From positions 28,084,001 to 28,148,000 of the forward strand of contig OX485806.1 of assembly GCA_950295325.1 (NCBI GenBank): a stretch of DNA of 64,000 nucleotides, given 5' to 3'. Position numbers and translations under genes: made by a program. The notes under the pieces were generated by a model. The model was not told the origin of the DNA. It saw only the letters and a list, made by a program, of their open reading frames with translations, and made no database searches. Positions 47,276 to 57,477 of this stretch are shown here, piece after piece (within the stretch, counting starts at the first letter, position 1; the number at the start of each line of letters is the position of its first letter). The stretch comes from Polytrichum commune (taxonomy: Eukaryota; Streptophyta; Polytrichopsida; Polytrichales; Polytrichaceae).

Positions 47276-47570
47276 TGCACGAACCAGGGAAGGAGGGAAG
47301 TACGAATGAGCTTGGGGACGGATCCACGGGCTGTCCCCAATGTCCCATAGGCGATGGAGGCGACGGAACCACGAGCTAGCTGGCAGGTATAACCCCCCCC
47401 CCCCCCCCCCCCCCCCCGTTGACCGACCGACCGACCGAGACCTTCTGTGGAAGGTTTCAAGATAAGCACACATGTTGGGACCCGAAAGGTGGTGAACTAT
47501 GCCTCAGCAGGGCGAAGCCAGAGGAAACTCTGGTGGAGGCTCGTAGCGGTACTGACGTGCAAATCGTTTG
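47276..47570 (+). pseudogene. rDNA-related inverted repeat, right arm, with captured 28S fragment
   Basis: 47276-47524 is the inverse of 46089-46327. From 47466 the sequence is large-subunit rRNA in sense: ACATGTTGGGACCCGAAAG, GTGAACTATGCCT, GAAGCCAGAGGAAACTCTGG and GACGTGCAAATCGTTTG at the end. C25 at 47393-47417 matches the G16 run of the other arm. The 28S part extends about 45 bp further than in the left arm, so this arm is the more complete. Confidence 0.85.
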
Positions 47571-47736
47571 AACAGCAATTGGACATGGGACATTAATTAT
47601 GAAACCCTAATTTGTTGTTGTTATTGCGATTTTGTAGGTCTTACCTTATAGCAGCAGGGAGGCGGAGAAATGGCGACGTCCACGGCCGAGCTCCTACTCG
47701 CACGTCGTCTTCGCGCCAAGGGGTTGTGTTGTCGCC

Positions 47737-50700
47737 ATGGCCAAGTCAAAGCAGTCCACGGAGAGCAAGAGGTCAAGCTCGAAGACTACTGAGTCGGCGA
47801 GGTCCTCTTCGCAGGAGACGTCCGACGCGGAGCAGTCGAGCGGGGAGTGGGCGAGTAGCAACAACGACTGCGACACCGACGGCAATACCAACAACGACTC
47901 CAACAACGAGGACTCCGAGGCGGAGGCGCATGCGGTGAAGTCCAGGGCAGTTGTGGCTAAGCCGGGATCGGCAAACACGTACGAGGCGCAGAGACGGGCG
48001 AACATCGAGCGCAATCTCGCTCGATTTCGGGAGTTGGGCATCAGCAACCTGGCTGCAAGGGTGGCGGGCGCAAACCTCTCCAAGCCTCCGAAGGCACCTG
48101 AGAGAGGGAAAAAACGGTGCAGCTCCACCTCTTCCAAGTGCGTACGTGGGCCTATATGCATGTAGTACTAAACCCTAATTTTGTTTATCAGCTCCTCCTC
48201 TAGCTCCAGCGTGTTTTGTTAATGGAGCCAATGCATAATCCCTAAAAGCCCTATGTAGAAGAAATAATGATGTTGGTAGCGAACTTGCCAGACGAACGTG
48301 TGGAAGAAGTATTCCAGGGAGTTGCTAGATTGCCACAGATATCGAGTCATGTCTTGAATCACATGGCAAATGTGATGTCTGACATATTTGCGGACTCCAG
48401 GGAGGCTCCCATTCCACATAACCGGAGGTCCACTCGGCAATTTGTGCGGTGTACACAGCCTTCCAGCCAACCTTCAAGTACGAGGAGATCCGCGAGGATA
48501 AGTAGGTCAAACTCAAAATCGAAGAAGGGTGTTGACGATTCGGAGCCTTCCGAAGACGACAAGGACACGGAGTCAAAGGAGAGGACGTCGGAGGAGGAGG
48601 AGCCAGCCTCGCTTGTGCATTTGCACCCTAACCCAAAGGTAACGCACTATCAGGACAATTCTTGACATACAATGTTTATGTAGTCATTCTAGTTGTAGCT
48701 TCAGAAAGTATGACTATGACTCTGACTACCTTTAGTCACATCTGCCCTCAACTATGACTAGCTGTAGTCACGTAGTCCAAAAGTCTGACTACATTTAGTC
48801 ACGTAGTTGTAATTGCAATGATCCGTTCCAATTAGGTCACGTCTGAGCTAATTGGTAATCAAAGTAGATGATGCATCTTGAATTCGTTTGGTTTAGGGAG
48901 TGAAATGAACTTCAACTCGGTTCGTTTATGAACTGAAAGGATTGAAGGTTATGCTCCTAATTTACCCTAAAATCCCCTGCTGTCTGTTGCTGCTATGCTC
49001 TTATGTGGAAAGCAGAATTCCAAACCGAAGAAGTCGGCACTTTACAAAAAAATTTATGAGGCAGAGTGCACTGTAGTGGCCATGGTTACTCTGTTGGAGG
49101 AGGATGCGCCAGAATAGCCGCTGATCTCGCTGTGAAGAGAAAAGGTAAGCACTTTGTCAGTTCATCATAATGCATGTAAAGTAGATTTATGCTTGTTTCC
49201 ATAATTGTAGCAACAAATCCCTACCCTTTGTTGTGAAGTCCTTCATTACTCCTACATGATTTCTGTTTTTCATGTCATGTGCAGAAGCTGAAGACGTCAG
49301 AACCAATACAGTGGGCAGTAAAAATACGTCCTTCTCAATCCACCCCCGAGTTCAGGGTTCCGAAGCATGTGACCCAATGTTTGCCACGCCCCACAAGTGC
49401 ACCCGCCGTGAAGATGTCGCAGGCATCATGGCCCGGCAATTCAATGAAGCATGATTTCTATGAGGAGGAACCTCCACTGGATGATGTGGCGATTCCATCT
49501 TCAAATATCGATGATCGCGCTCCTGATTCAGAAGGTGATGAGGACAAGGATGCAGCCATGTCACTGGACCTAGAGATCAAAAAATTGGAGTTGCAGAAAT
49601 TGGAGTTATTACGTTCACAACGTCGACGACAAGGTGGACAACACGCGCATGCACAATACTCTGGAGGCAGTGCGCAGCATGGGCATAGACATGGAAGCGA
49701 TAGGCTGGAGCGAGACACGGTGATGCGGAAAGAGGACTCAGAGCTACGCAGTCGCAGACGAAAGGTAGAGCTGCAGCAGCAAATGGAAGTTTGGGAAAGA
49801 GAGCACCGTGGCAAGAAGAGGTACACAGTGGAGGTTGATATGAAGGGCCATCCCTGCGGTCAAAACAAACCATTGTGGATGACGTACCTGCGGGGCCATG
49901 CCCAGGATGTGGACTTCAGTGTCGACAACTACCACAGGCACAGCACAACGATGTTACTTTCCATCAAGCAACGTGTCGACAACACCTTTGATTACGAGGG
50001 GGGACTTGGGCGAGTCACCGAGGAAGCCTTCCACTCGTTGTTGAAGAACCAGTTGAAGAAGACATTACTAGCTGGGAGGACGAAGCCTAAGCACATTCGT
50101 CAAGACCATTGGGTGAGCCTCTCAAAGCTGATTGTGGAAGAGAGGAAGATAAAGGAGGCGGATAAGCTAAAAGAGAACCGGGCACAGTTGAAGAGGACAT
50201 CGATATCAGCTCGGGACTCAGATGAGATTGCAGCAAATCTGGTAAGTTTTGGACCACCAGCCATTGTTTGAGGCAGTCAATGTTACATTAATCTTTCATG
50301 ATAGAATTCAATGATCCACTTTGCAAGGGAAGACTATGTTGGTGCAGGCCATTGAATTGGAGAGGACTCTAACACGGCAAGAACTTGACTTGTCCATGCG
50401 AAAGGAAAGGGAGGCCGTAACTAGGAAGGCAGGTGGCAACCATGTCTCATCCATGTCTCCAGGAGGAAGCAGATTTGATCGCAGCTCGCCGTCCAGCATG
50501 CATTCAAAAATGGTGTTGGATAGAGATATACACAGACGCATGGATGGGTTAGAGGAGAACATGAAGTTGATATTAGTTGCCTTGAAGATTCCGCAGGTAG
50601 ACGTCGTACCTCCTCCAAATGTACAGCTAGAAGCTGTAGCTGCGAGCAGCTCAACAGAGAACCTGAACAAAGATAACATTGTCACTGAACCTGGAAGTGA

Positions 50701-51820
50701 CAGCGGAGGGGAGAAAATGAAGAAATGTTTGCAAGTGCACGATATTGTCTACAGGGGAAAGGTATGTTGCAGCGGTTTGAGATGCATAATCATTATCTTG
50801 TTTAAGTTGTGGTATTTTTGTGCTTGTTGCCTATGAACCTTAAAGTTCCGAATTGCTTGTAACTAGTGCTAGTGAAGTTTATGGAGTCTATGACTAAAGT
50901 TAGTCACGTTCTTGACTATTTTTTACTAAGTTTAGTCAGAAAATGCATTTTACCCTGACTGTGACTGTAACTGACTGTGGTTGTTCTAAGGGGTCCAAAC
51001 AAACCTCTGATGGAAGAGAGGACGTGCAGATGGAAGAAGTCAGCAAATGGAAGGAAGAGGTGGACGACGCTGCATTGACGTCCCTGCCGAAGCCTCGTCC
51101 ACCTGCTGAGAAGAAGAGGAGGATCACTAAGATACAAAAGTTGGAAATCATCGGGGGTGACCAGAAATAACCCCAGACGGAGAAGGGTACCACCAGTGAG
51201 CAGAAGAAGAAAGACAAGGGGTCCTTGGACGAGGGGGAGCAGAGCCAGTCAGAGAAGGATCCCTTGTTGTTGAGCAGAGGAAGACACGGGGACAAGCTGC
51301 GAAACAGAAGCAATCAACTAATCATGTTGTCGTGGCAATAGATAGGAAAGAAGACAAAATGGGGGCTCACCAGGAGAAGAGCACATCAAAGGTAAAGGGA
51401 TCCAGCGCACTGCACATTTGGTGTTTTTTTAAACTGCATGAATAGTCTTACTGGCAGTCCTCATTCCCTTCTTTACAAGTGTTTGTGTTATTGCAGATAA
51501 GTGGATAAAATGATGAAGGTTCATCGACCTCAAAATTTTGCAAAGGTGATGTTGTGGAGATCATGGGTGTTGCAGATGGGGAAGAAGAAAATGTGGTTGG
51601 TATTGGAAAAGTGGTTAACTTGGAAGGGGGCAAATTGCATGGGGTCACCATTCCAGAAGGGTGTGTCTCCGTGGAGGTGCAGAAAAGCAACCTCGACGAG
51701 TACCTTCTCTATTGCAACGTAGATTTGGACGACCCTCCCATCACGAAGATGGGACAAGCAGTAGGGAGCTTTATATTGTGGCCCACCCAATTCCTAAAGC
51801 ATCCATGTGCACTTGATTAG
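47737..51820 (+). pseudogene. CACTA TNPA-like accessory gene with DUF8039-like end, damaged
   Basis: Likely exons: 47737-48140 (ATG; Ser-rich acidic, then ERNLARFRELGISNLAARV), 48246-48638 (EEIMMLVANLPDERVEEVFQ, then basic/acidic low complexity), 49018-49144, 49285-50241, 50329-50761, 50992-51390 and about 51505-51820. The long exon has charged coiled-coil sequence (KKLELQKLELLRSQRRR; VELQQQMEVWEREH) and a region like plant transposon protein Transposase_24/TNPA (PLWMTYLRGHAQDV ... LKENRAQLKRTS). The last part (VGIGKVVNLEGGKLHG, CVSVEVQKS, MGQAVGSFILWP) resembles the DUF8039 tail of CACTA proteins. TNPA-type proteins bind subterminal repeats and assist tnp2. In-frame TAG and TGA at 49113-49135 and a TAA at 51167 interrupt otherwise open frames. 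Exon borders are hand-drawn. Confidence 0.65.
48680..48800. repeat. Internal TGACTAC/TAGTCA repeat cluster
   Basis: Several copies of CTGACTAC(A/C)TTTAGTCAC and TATGACTAGCTGTAGTCACG, in an intron of the TNPA-like gene; another cluster is at 50880-50945. Both use the element's subterminal motif. Confidence 0.7.
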
Positions 51821-52777
51821 GCTAAAATAGGGCACTATTCAATTTGGTTAGAACAATATGGATATTAGAGCTTGACGTTGATTGTAGTGATCGATTTCTA
51901 TGAGCGGACTATATGTAGTCATTTAGTGTTTAGTGAACTTTTTGGATCTAATGAGTATGTTATGTGACCCAAGCTGACTATATGTAGTCATTAGCTCTAG
52001 TCACATGTTTGAAAGCAATGACTACATAAACAAAGGTTGACTTTTCGCAATTTTCCTCAACGTTGTTCTCATATATCGCATCCATATCGGCATATCGTTG
52101 GGCGTGATCTTCAATGTATCTAAAGTTCTGACTACAGTTTCACATACAAAGTAGTAACGTAACTGGAAATGATGACTACCAGTGATCAGGAAGCATACGC
52201 AAATTTTTTAAGTGCATGATTATGAGTAGTCGTTTTTTTGGAATGAAAACCGTGGAGAATCAGTCAGAAACCAATATTTTGTTTTTAAATATGACTAATT
52301 GTAGTCCCCCGGCACTACCGGATATAGTCACGACATCTCGAATGTTTACCAACACATGTGAATGGCTGACGAGCCTTAAAAATATCAAAAACGAAATAAT
52401 GACTAATTGTAGTCATCACGATCATATTCTGCAACCACTAGCAGTCATGTTATGAGAACCCTAAATCATGACATTTTAGTCATTGAGTTGAAGAAGCTAA
52501 CTAAATGCAGTCAAATAATTATGACTAATCCGAGTCACATATTCATGACTAGCAATAGTCACATTTCACGGGGTGCCCAAAATCGAGAAGCCAAAAATCT
52601 TTCGGGAACGCGCCATTGGGAACATATGCCCGCAAATATGACTGTAGTCATATTTCAAAATATGACTTCTCCGTTATGACTGGGTTGATGACTAAAATGG
52701 GTAGTAGTCATAAGGTCACTTTATGCCCATTTTCAGTCACAAAACCCAGTCATATTTAGACTGTTTTCCTAGTAGTG
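51821..52777. other. CACTA right subterminal region
   Basis: Dense (A)TGACTA...TAGTCA(T/C) motifs in both orientations from about 51900, more than fifteen in number, ending in TGTTTTCCTAGTAGTG (inverted terminus, 52762-52777). No gene. Confidence 0.85.
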
Positions 52778-52780
52778 GTT
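52778..52780. other. Target-site duplication of the CACTA element, right copy (GTT)
   Basis: GTT directly after the right terminus, equal to 37689-37691. Confidence 0.85.
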
Positions 52781-54815
52781 TCACATAACAACTTTCATAC
52801 TCAACAACCACAAAAGATAATTTAATTAGGTGCACAAATAAAGAAAAACAAAGATGGACATTCAATAAATGCACACACAAAAATGTAATATATGAGAAAC
52901 TAACTTACTAATGCAAGAGTGCTTTGCAAGCTTATGAAGAGATGAATTATCATCATCGACGGAGGTAAAATGCAATTCACTTCCAAATGTGTTAGGAGAA
53001 GGAGTAGTATTGCGCATAGGATCCAAGATGGCCACCGACAAAGAGGGTAGAATCTCCCTCCGATGCAATGAGGTTGCAACCATTACACTTGCAAGCACGA
53101 ACAAGAAAACGGTAGAACCGTGAGGCTTTGTTCTTTATTATGAAAGACTATAATTGTAGTTGTCCACTTTGCTCATGCCAATTCATGGTTGTTCACTATA
53201 CCAAACGCTTCTTGAATTTTGTGCACCTTCTTCTCAAATACGGGTCAAGGATTGAAGCTACTCATTTATCACCCGAAATTTTTAAAATAAATAATCAAGA
53301 ACTACCGAAATAAGTATAGTTAACTATATTTCTTTCAATGCATTTTAGGGAGCACTTATATATATACTATAGTTAACATCCACATTAAATAAAGTGGACC
53401 AAAAATAACAAGAACAAGTAACGTCCAAGTGTGAACACAAAGTGGTTAGGAAATTTGCTCTTGAAACGAAGAAGTTGATGCATAGTCTCTGTCCTACAGA
53501 TAGAGCCAATAAACGTACAATGAAACCATATAGAAAATGAGAAGCTAATGAACGGTCTAAATGCTAAACATTCTTGCTTTGACTTGATTTAAACAATGAA
53601 TGCCGACGAAAACTATATTTCCATGTGGATGCATAGGCATCAAGGACAATGGCCCCCCGTTTTAGTTCATGCCTTGACAATGAGTTTAATGGATAAAGGG
53701 TCCTTCTTCTATCGACCTCTTTCAAGATAATCTTTGGCTCATGAGATGACAACCCCAATTGATAAGATTGCAGAAGATATTGTTTCTCCATGTCTACATT
53801 TGATATATGATTGTTCTTTTGGAAAGTGCACCACATCATAGACTTCTTCTTGTAAACAAACACTACAATGCATAAATATTGTGTCTAAAATAAAAGTATA
53901 TTATAATATAATACTTCATGTAAGGCAAGATTTGAGCACTTAACAAACATGACAAACAACATATTAAGGAAGTAAAGTAATGACAATTGCAAGATTTCAG
54001 ACTGGTCATATACCATGAGAGATCTATCAAAGTTCATGTATGCGGTCCCAACTTCAAAATTACAACAAGGTCATTCACATCTTGCAACTTTGCAAGTTAT
54101 TATCAAGCACTTATAATTAATAATATATACTAAATATGTGATGTTCGTACATTGTTGATTAATAGATTGTATGAACTTTCAATATATGTAGGTAATAATT
54201 GCATGTATTCTCAAGGCCTACATACTAATGAGTTATGGTAATATAAGACTTATTTCTAGATCTATAAAAGGTTGATTCCATGGTATTAGACACCTTGATA
54301 CATTGTAGAGCATGAATTCCATGGTAATAGAGTACATATTCAAAATGTCAAATGTGCCCTTGTGTTTCGTTTACATCCAAGAAATTTGAACTTGATGGAA
54401 TAATTCATAATAAATAAAAACTTCTCTCTCATGTTTTTGCTCACCGTTCACATGTCACCACTCACATCTTAGCTTCCCTCCATGTGTGACAATATGTTCC
54501 CTTACTATCATGAGGCCTTGAGGGGTAACCCGTCTTGTGAGATGGCAAAGAAATTCAACTACCTAAAAGTTGTATGAGCAAAAAGAGTCGTATGAAGACT
54601 TTCAATGCATTGGACTTCTTATCATGGTAAGTTTCTTGGACAATGTGCTAGTCATTCCTCACATGATTGAAGAGCTGAGCCAAAAATCACGTGTCATTTA
54701 TGTGGGGAGTTATATTGTGCGAGTATTGTTGGGCATGTGAGGGGCGAGAAATAATATGAATGTGTGAGTTGGTAGGTTTTTATTAAGGTTTTGATGTCAT
54801 TAGGTGGAGTGTTTG

Positions 54816-54846
<31 letters not shown>

Positions 54847-55229
54847 TATTTTTTTTAAATTTTAAATTTTATAAGTTTTATCCATGGGAGGTTTGTAATA
54901 TCTCTTTGGATGAACCATATGATTTCCATGGTGAAGTCTTGGAGTGGGGTTGTAAAGTTGGCAATGTGTTGCGTTTGATTTTGGTCAAATCTTTCCCATA
55001 GCCATTGAAGCCTTGTGAGGGGTATGGTTGTGACGTAGGCTCCTATTTGATCATATATATTGGATTATTGTCCCTTGTATTTGTATGGTGGGTTTAGTGG
55101 TGATGATGTCATTGTCCATATTACTATCTTTGACGAAGGCAATTAATTTTGGGCCCTTAATAGGTGATTAGATGAATCTTCAACCTTTGAATTATGAATT
55201 TCTACATGGGCGGTTTAAAGTATGTGGGT
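52781..55229. other. AT-rich intergenic stretch
   Basis: No gene recognised. A (GT)n microsatellite of about 14 units lies at 54815-54843. Confidence 0.5.
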
Positions 55230-56545
55230 GCTTCTTTTTTGTTTAGTTTTCTTGGTCTTTGTCTCCTATTGATTAGATTTATGTCTTCACATTTCTGGTG
55301 CAATTAGCAAATCTATGATGAAAGTACATCAACATAAATTGAATGGAAAATCAAACCTCCTTTGATTTAGTCATGCTTATAGGAAGTGCATGTATGTTGC
55401 TTCCTTAATTGAATACATAGGTCCTCCCAATTATGTTTACTACCGTAGTTTAATAGCAGATTCGGCACAAAATAATTCTAAAAATAGATGCCTAAAATTA
55501 TAGAATATTAGTGGCATTTTTTGCCGAATATAAAATTAATTATTTTTCAAAATTGCCAAAAAGTGAGAAATTTTTACTTCTCACTAGAGTTTTACTTACA
55601 ATGGAAGCATATGTGAATTTTGAAAGAGAGAAGGTGCTCCTTTTGTAATCAAGCTCACTTACATTAGTCCACAAAGAATATGGGTTACGAAGTAGCAAGA
55701 CTCTAGGTGAGGCTTTTCAAATGTGTTGTACACAAATTTTTGGAGTCCAATTGAGCATAGAAGATGAAGTTTTATAGAATTTTGTCCAACTAACAAAAGT
55801 TGAGAAATCAATCCTTCTTACACCTCCAACAAGTTTTGTGTCAAAATAAGTCTTTATGCAAAAGATATGGACAAAACATTGCAGCCGTGTAAAGATCAAA
55901 AAATTAAAATGCGTTCATAACAGTTTTTCGGAGCTCATTTGTGCATAGAATATCAAATTTTTTGGAATTTTGTTGGTTTAAGAAAAGTTTAGAAATCAAG
56001 TAATCTTTCACCTCCAAGAAATTGTATGTCATTTGAAGATTCTATGCAAAAGTTATGCGTGTTATAAAAATGAAGTCTAACTAGGTGCTTCACCTCAAAG
56101 TGTACATATCCCATATGCATTGTTGACCACAACTCCACTCTACTTGCATAAAGCACAGGGCATTCTCAACTCTTCACTCACATCTTACTTGTCATTCAAT
56201 GCAAAAGAGATGTACAAGATATAAGCTGAAATAGAAAATTAAAAATGAATTTAAGCTGAATTTTAAAAAATTAAAAGAGAAAATTGCCGAAAATATGAAT
56301 ATACTGTTTTTAGGTGCCGAACCTACTTTTTGAACTTTAATTAAATATTAGGCAGCAAGTTGCTGAACCTGCTAGTAAACTACGGTAATAAGTGTGGAGT
56401 AGTTAATAAAAACAAGAAAACCCATTCCAATCTTTTCTTAAATGTGTTTTTATTGTGTTTGTTCTTTGATCCTCACTTAGCCATACACCAATTAGACACA
56501 TGTGTCCGATTAAGAATAGTAAACATCCATACACCTTACCTCTAC
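55230..56545 (+). repeat. Dispersed repeat R2, split by a nested TIR element
   Basis: The left part (55230-55442) has the R2 blocks AGATTTATG, GCAATTAGCAAATCTATGATG and GGTCCTCCCAATTATGTTTAC; the right part (56386-56545) continues AAGTGTGGAGTAG, TTTGATCCTCACTTAGCC and GTCCGATTAAG. Intact copies join these parts directly (TGTTCTCTATTGAGTGTGG at 35990). Confidence 0.8.
55443..56385. mobile_element. 943-bp non-autonomous TIR element nested in R2
   Basis: The termini are CCGTAGTTTAATAGCAGATT and, inwards from the right, CCGTAGTTTACTAGCAGGTT, both followed by C(G/A)GCA. TA flanks each end (55441-55442, 56386-56387). Inner subterminal words GTGCCGAAC, TTGCCGAAAAT and TTGCCGAATAT recur near both ends. 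The centre has two diverged tandem units (about 55735-55880 and 55925-56070) sharing GAGCATAGAA/GTGCATAGAA, GAGAAATCAA/TAGAAATCAA, CACCTCCAA and TATGCAAAAG. No coding capacity. The superfamily is not certain; a TA duplication fits Tc1/mariner-type elements. Confidence 0.8.
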
Positions 56546-56559
56546 TAAGTAAGGCATGT

Positions 56560-56935
56560 GGGTTTTATTTTGTTTGTTTTTCATGTTCTCCAACTTCTAC
56601 GCATTTAGATTTACAAAACAAAGCTTGTGTTATATTAGCAAATCTACAATGAAACATATGCAAAAATCGGATTAAAAACTGGGCCTCCATTGATTTAGTT
56701 ATGGTTATTGGGAGTGCATGTTTATTGATTTCTTAACTTGATACATAGGTCCTTCCAACTATGTTCATTGTTGAGTGTAGAGTAGTTATTAGTATTTGAA
56801 AACGTAGTCCAATCTCTTTTAAGCATGTGTCTTTATGATGTTTGCTCTTTGATCCTCACTAAACCACATGCCAATCAAACATAGGGGCCCAATTAAGGAA
56901 ACGAGCCACTTAACCCCTCAATGCCCAAGAAGCCA
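56560..56935 (+). repeat. Dispersed repeat R2, second tandem copy
   Basis: Full R2 unit directly after the split copy, from TTCTCCAACTTCTACGC to CATAGGGGCCCAATTAAGG. It mirrors the tandem pair at 35436-36150. Confidence 0.75.
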
Positions 56936-57477
56936 AAAAGTGGTTGTAAACATTTTTCAAAGATATATCTCTCAAGGCAAACTTATCTCTTTCCTTGTTT
57001 TTTTTCCTTTTCTTGCACCTTGACATAATAAAGTTATGCACCGTCTAAAGCAAACAGATCAAACTTTTATATCAATGACTCTTATGATATGGGTCTTGAA
57101 GTGGTTGGAACCCTTAATTTATTGTTTATAATTCACATTTTATAGTACATTTTTTATTCAAGCTAAAACCCCCAGTCTTTCAGGGATTATTAAGACCAAT
57201 TGACCTTGGAAGGACCTTCAAAAATATCAAAGACAGACTCACTCCAGGCTCAAGGAAAAAAACTCTTTCACAATGGACCCTATTCACACTGCCCTAGAAG
57301 AGGTTCCACTTCATGAACCCCATTCACACGCGGCAGGATGGGAGAACTTAAGGAAGGACTCTTCCCTCATCGCTTCACCTGAGATTCGTCACCTTCATCA
57401 TACGATGGTCCCCACCGATTCCTCTCTTCTCCTGTCTTCTACCTGATTCTCATTCCTATCATCAGTTGCAGGATTCT
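56936..57477. promoter_or_regulatory. 5' flank of the dihydroorotase gene
   Basis: AT-rich to about 57180, then a CT-rich leader (CCTCTCTTCTCCTGTCTTC at 57420-57440) before the first ATG, as is common for plant 5' UTRs. No TATA box assigned. Confidence 0.4.

Larger units (their letters stand above)
37692..52777. mobile_element. 15.1-kb CACTA (En/Spm) DNA transposon with cargo
   Basis: Both ends carry the 16-bp inverted repeat CACTACTAGGAAAACA without mismatch, flanked by GTT on each side. The terminal kilobases are packed with short motifs built on (A/T)GACTA and TAGTCA, the usual TNPA-binding subterminal repeats. The minus strand encodes a tnp2 transposase in several exons (broken), with a transposase-associated zinc-finger exon and a SET domain upstream of it. 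The plus strand encodes a TNPA-like accessory protein with a DUF8039-like end (damaged). Between the two divergent genes lies an rDNA-derived mosaic. Perfect ends and target duplication point to fairly recent insertion, while the stops in the genes suggest the copy was mobilised in trans or decayed after silencing. Confidence 0.95.

Noticed and set aside
46089-47570. A functional rDNA unit
   Set aside because: Only fragments of 18S and 28S in mixed orientation with deletions and substitutions at normally invariant positions, wholly inside the CACTA element.
47612-47938. Arg-rich plus-strand frame overlapping the TNPA-like first exon
   Set aside because: Out-of-frame shadow of the Ser-rich exon starting at 47737.
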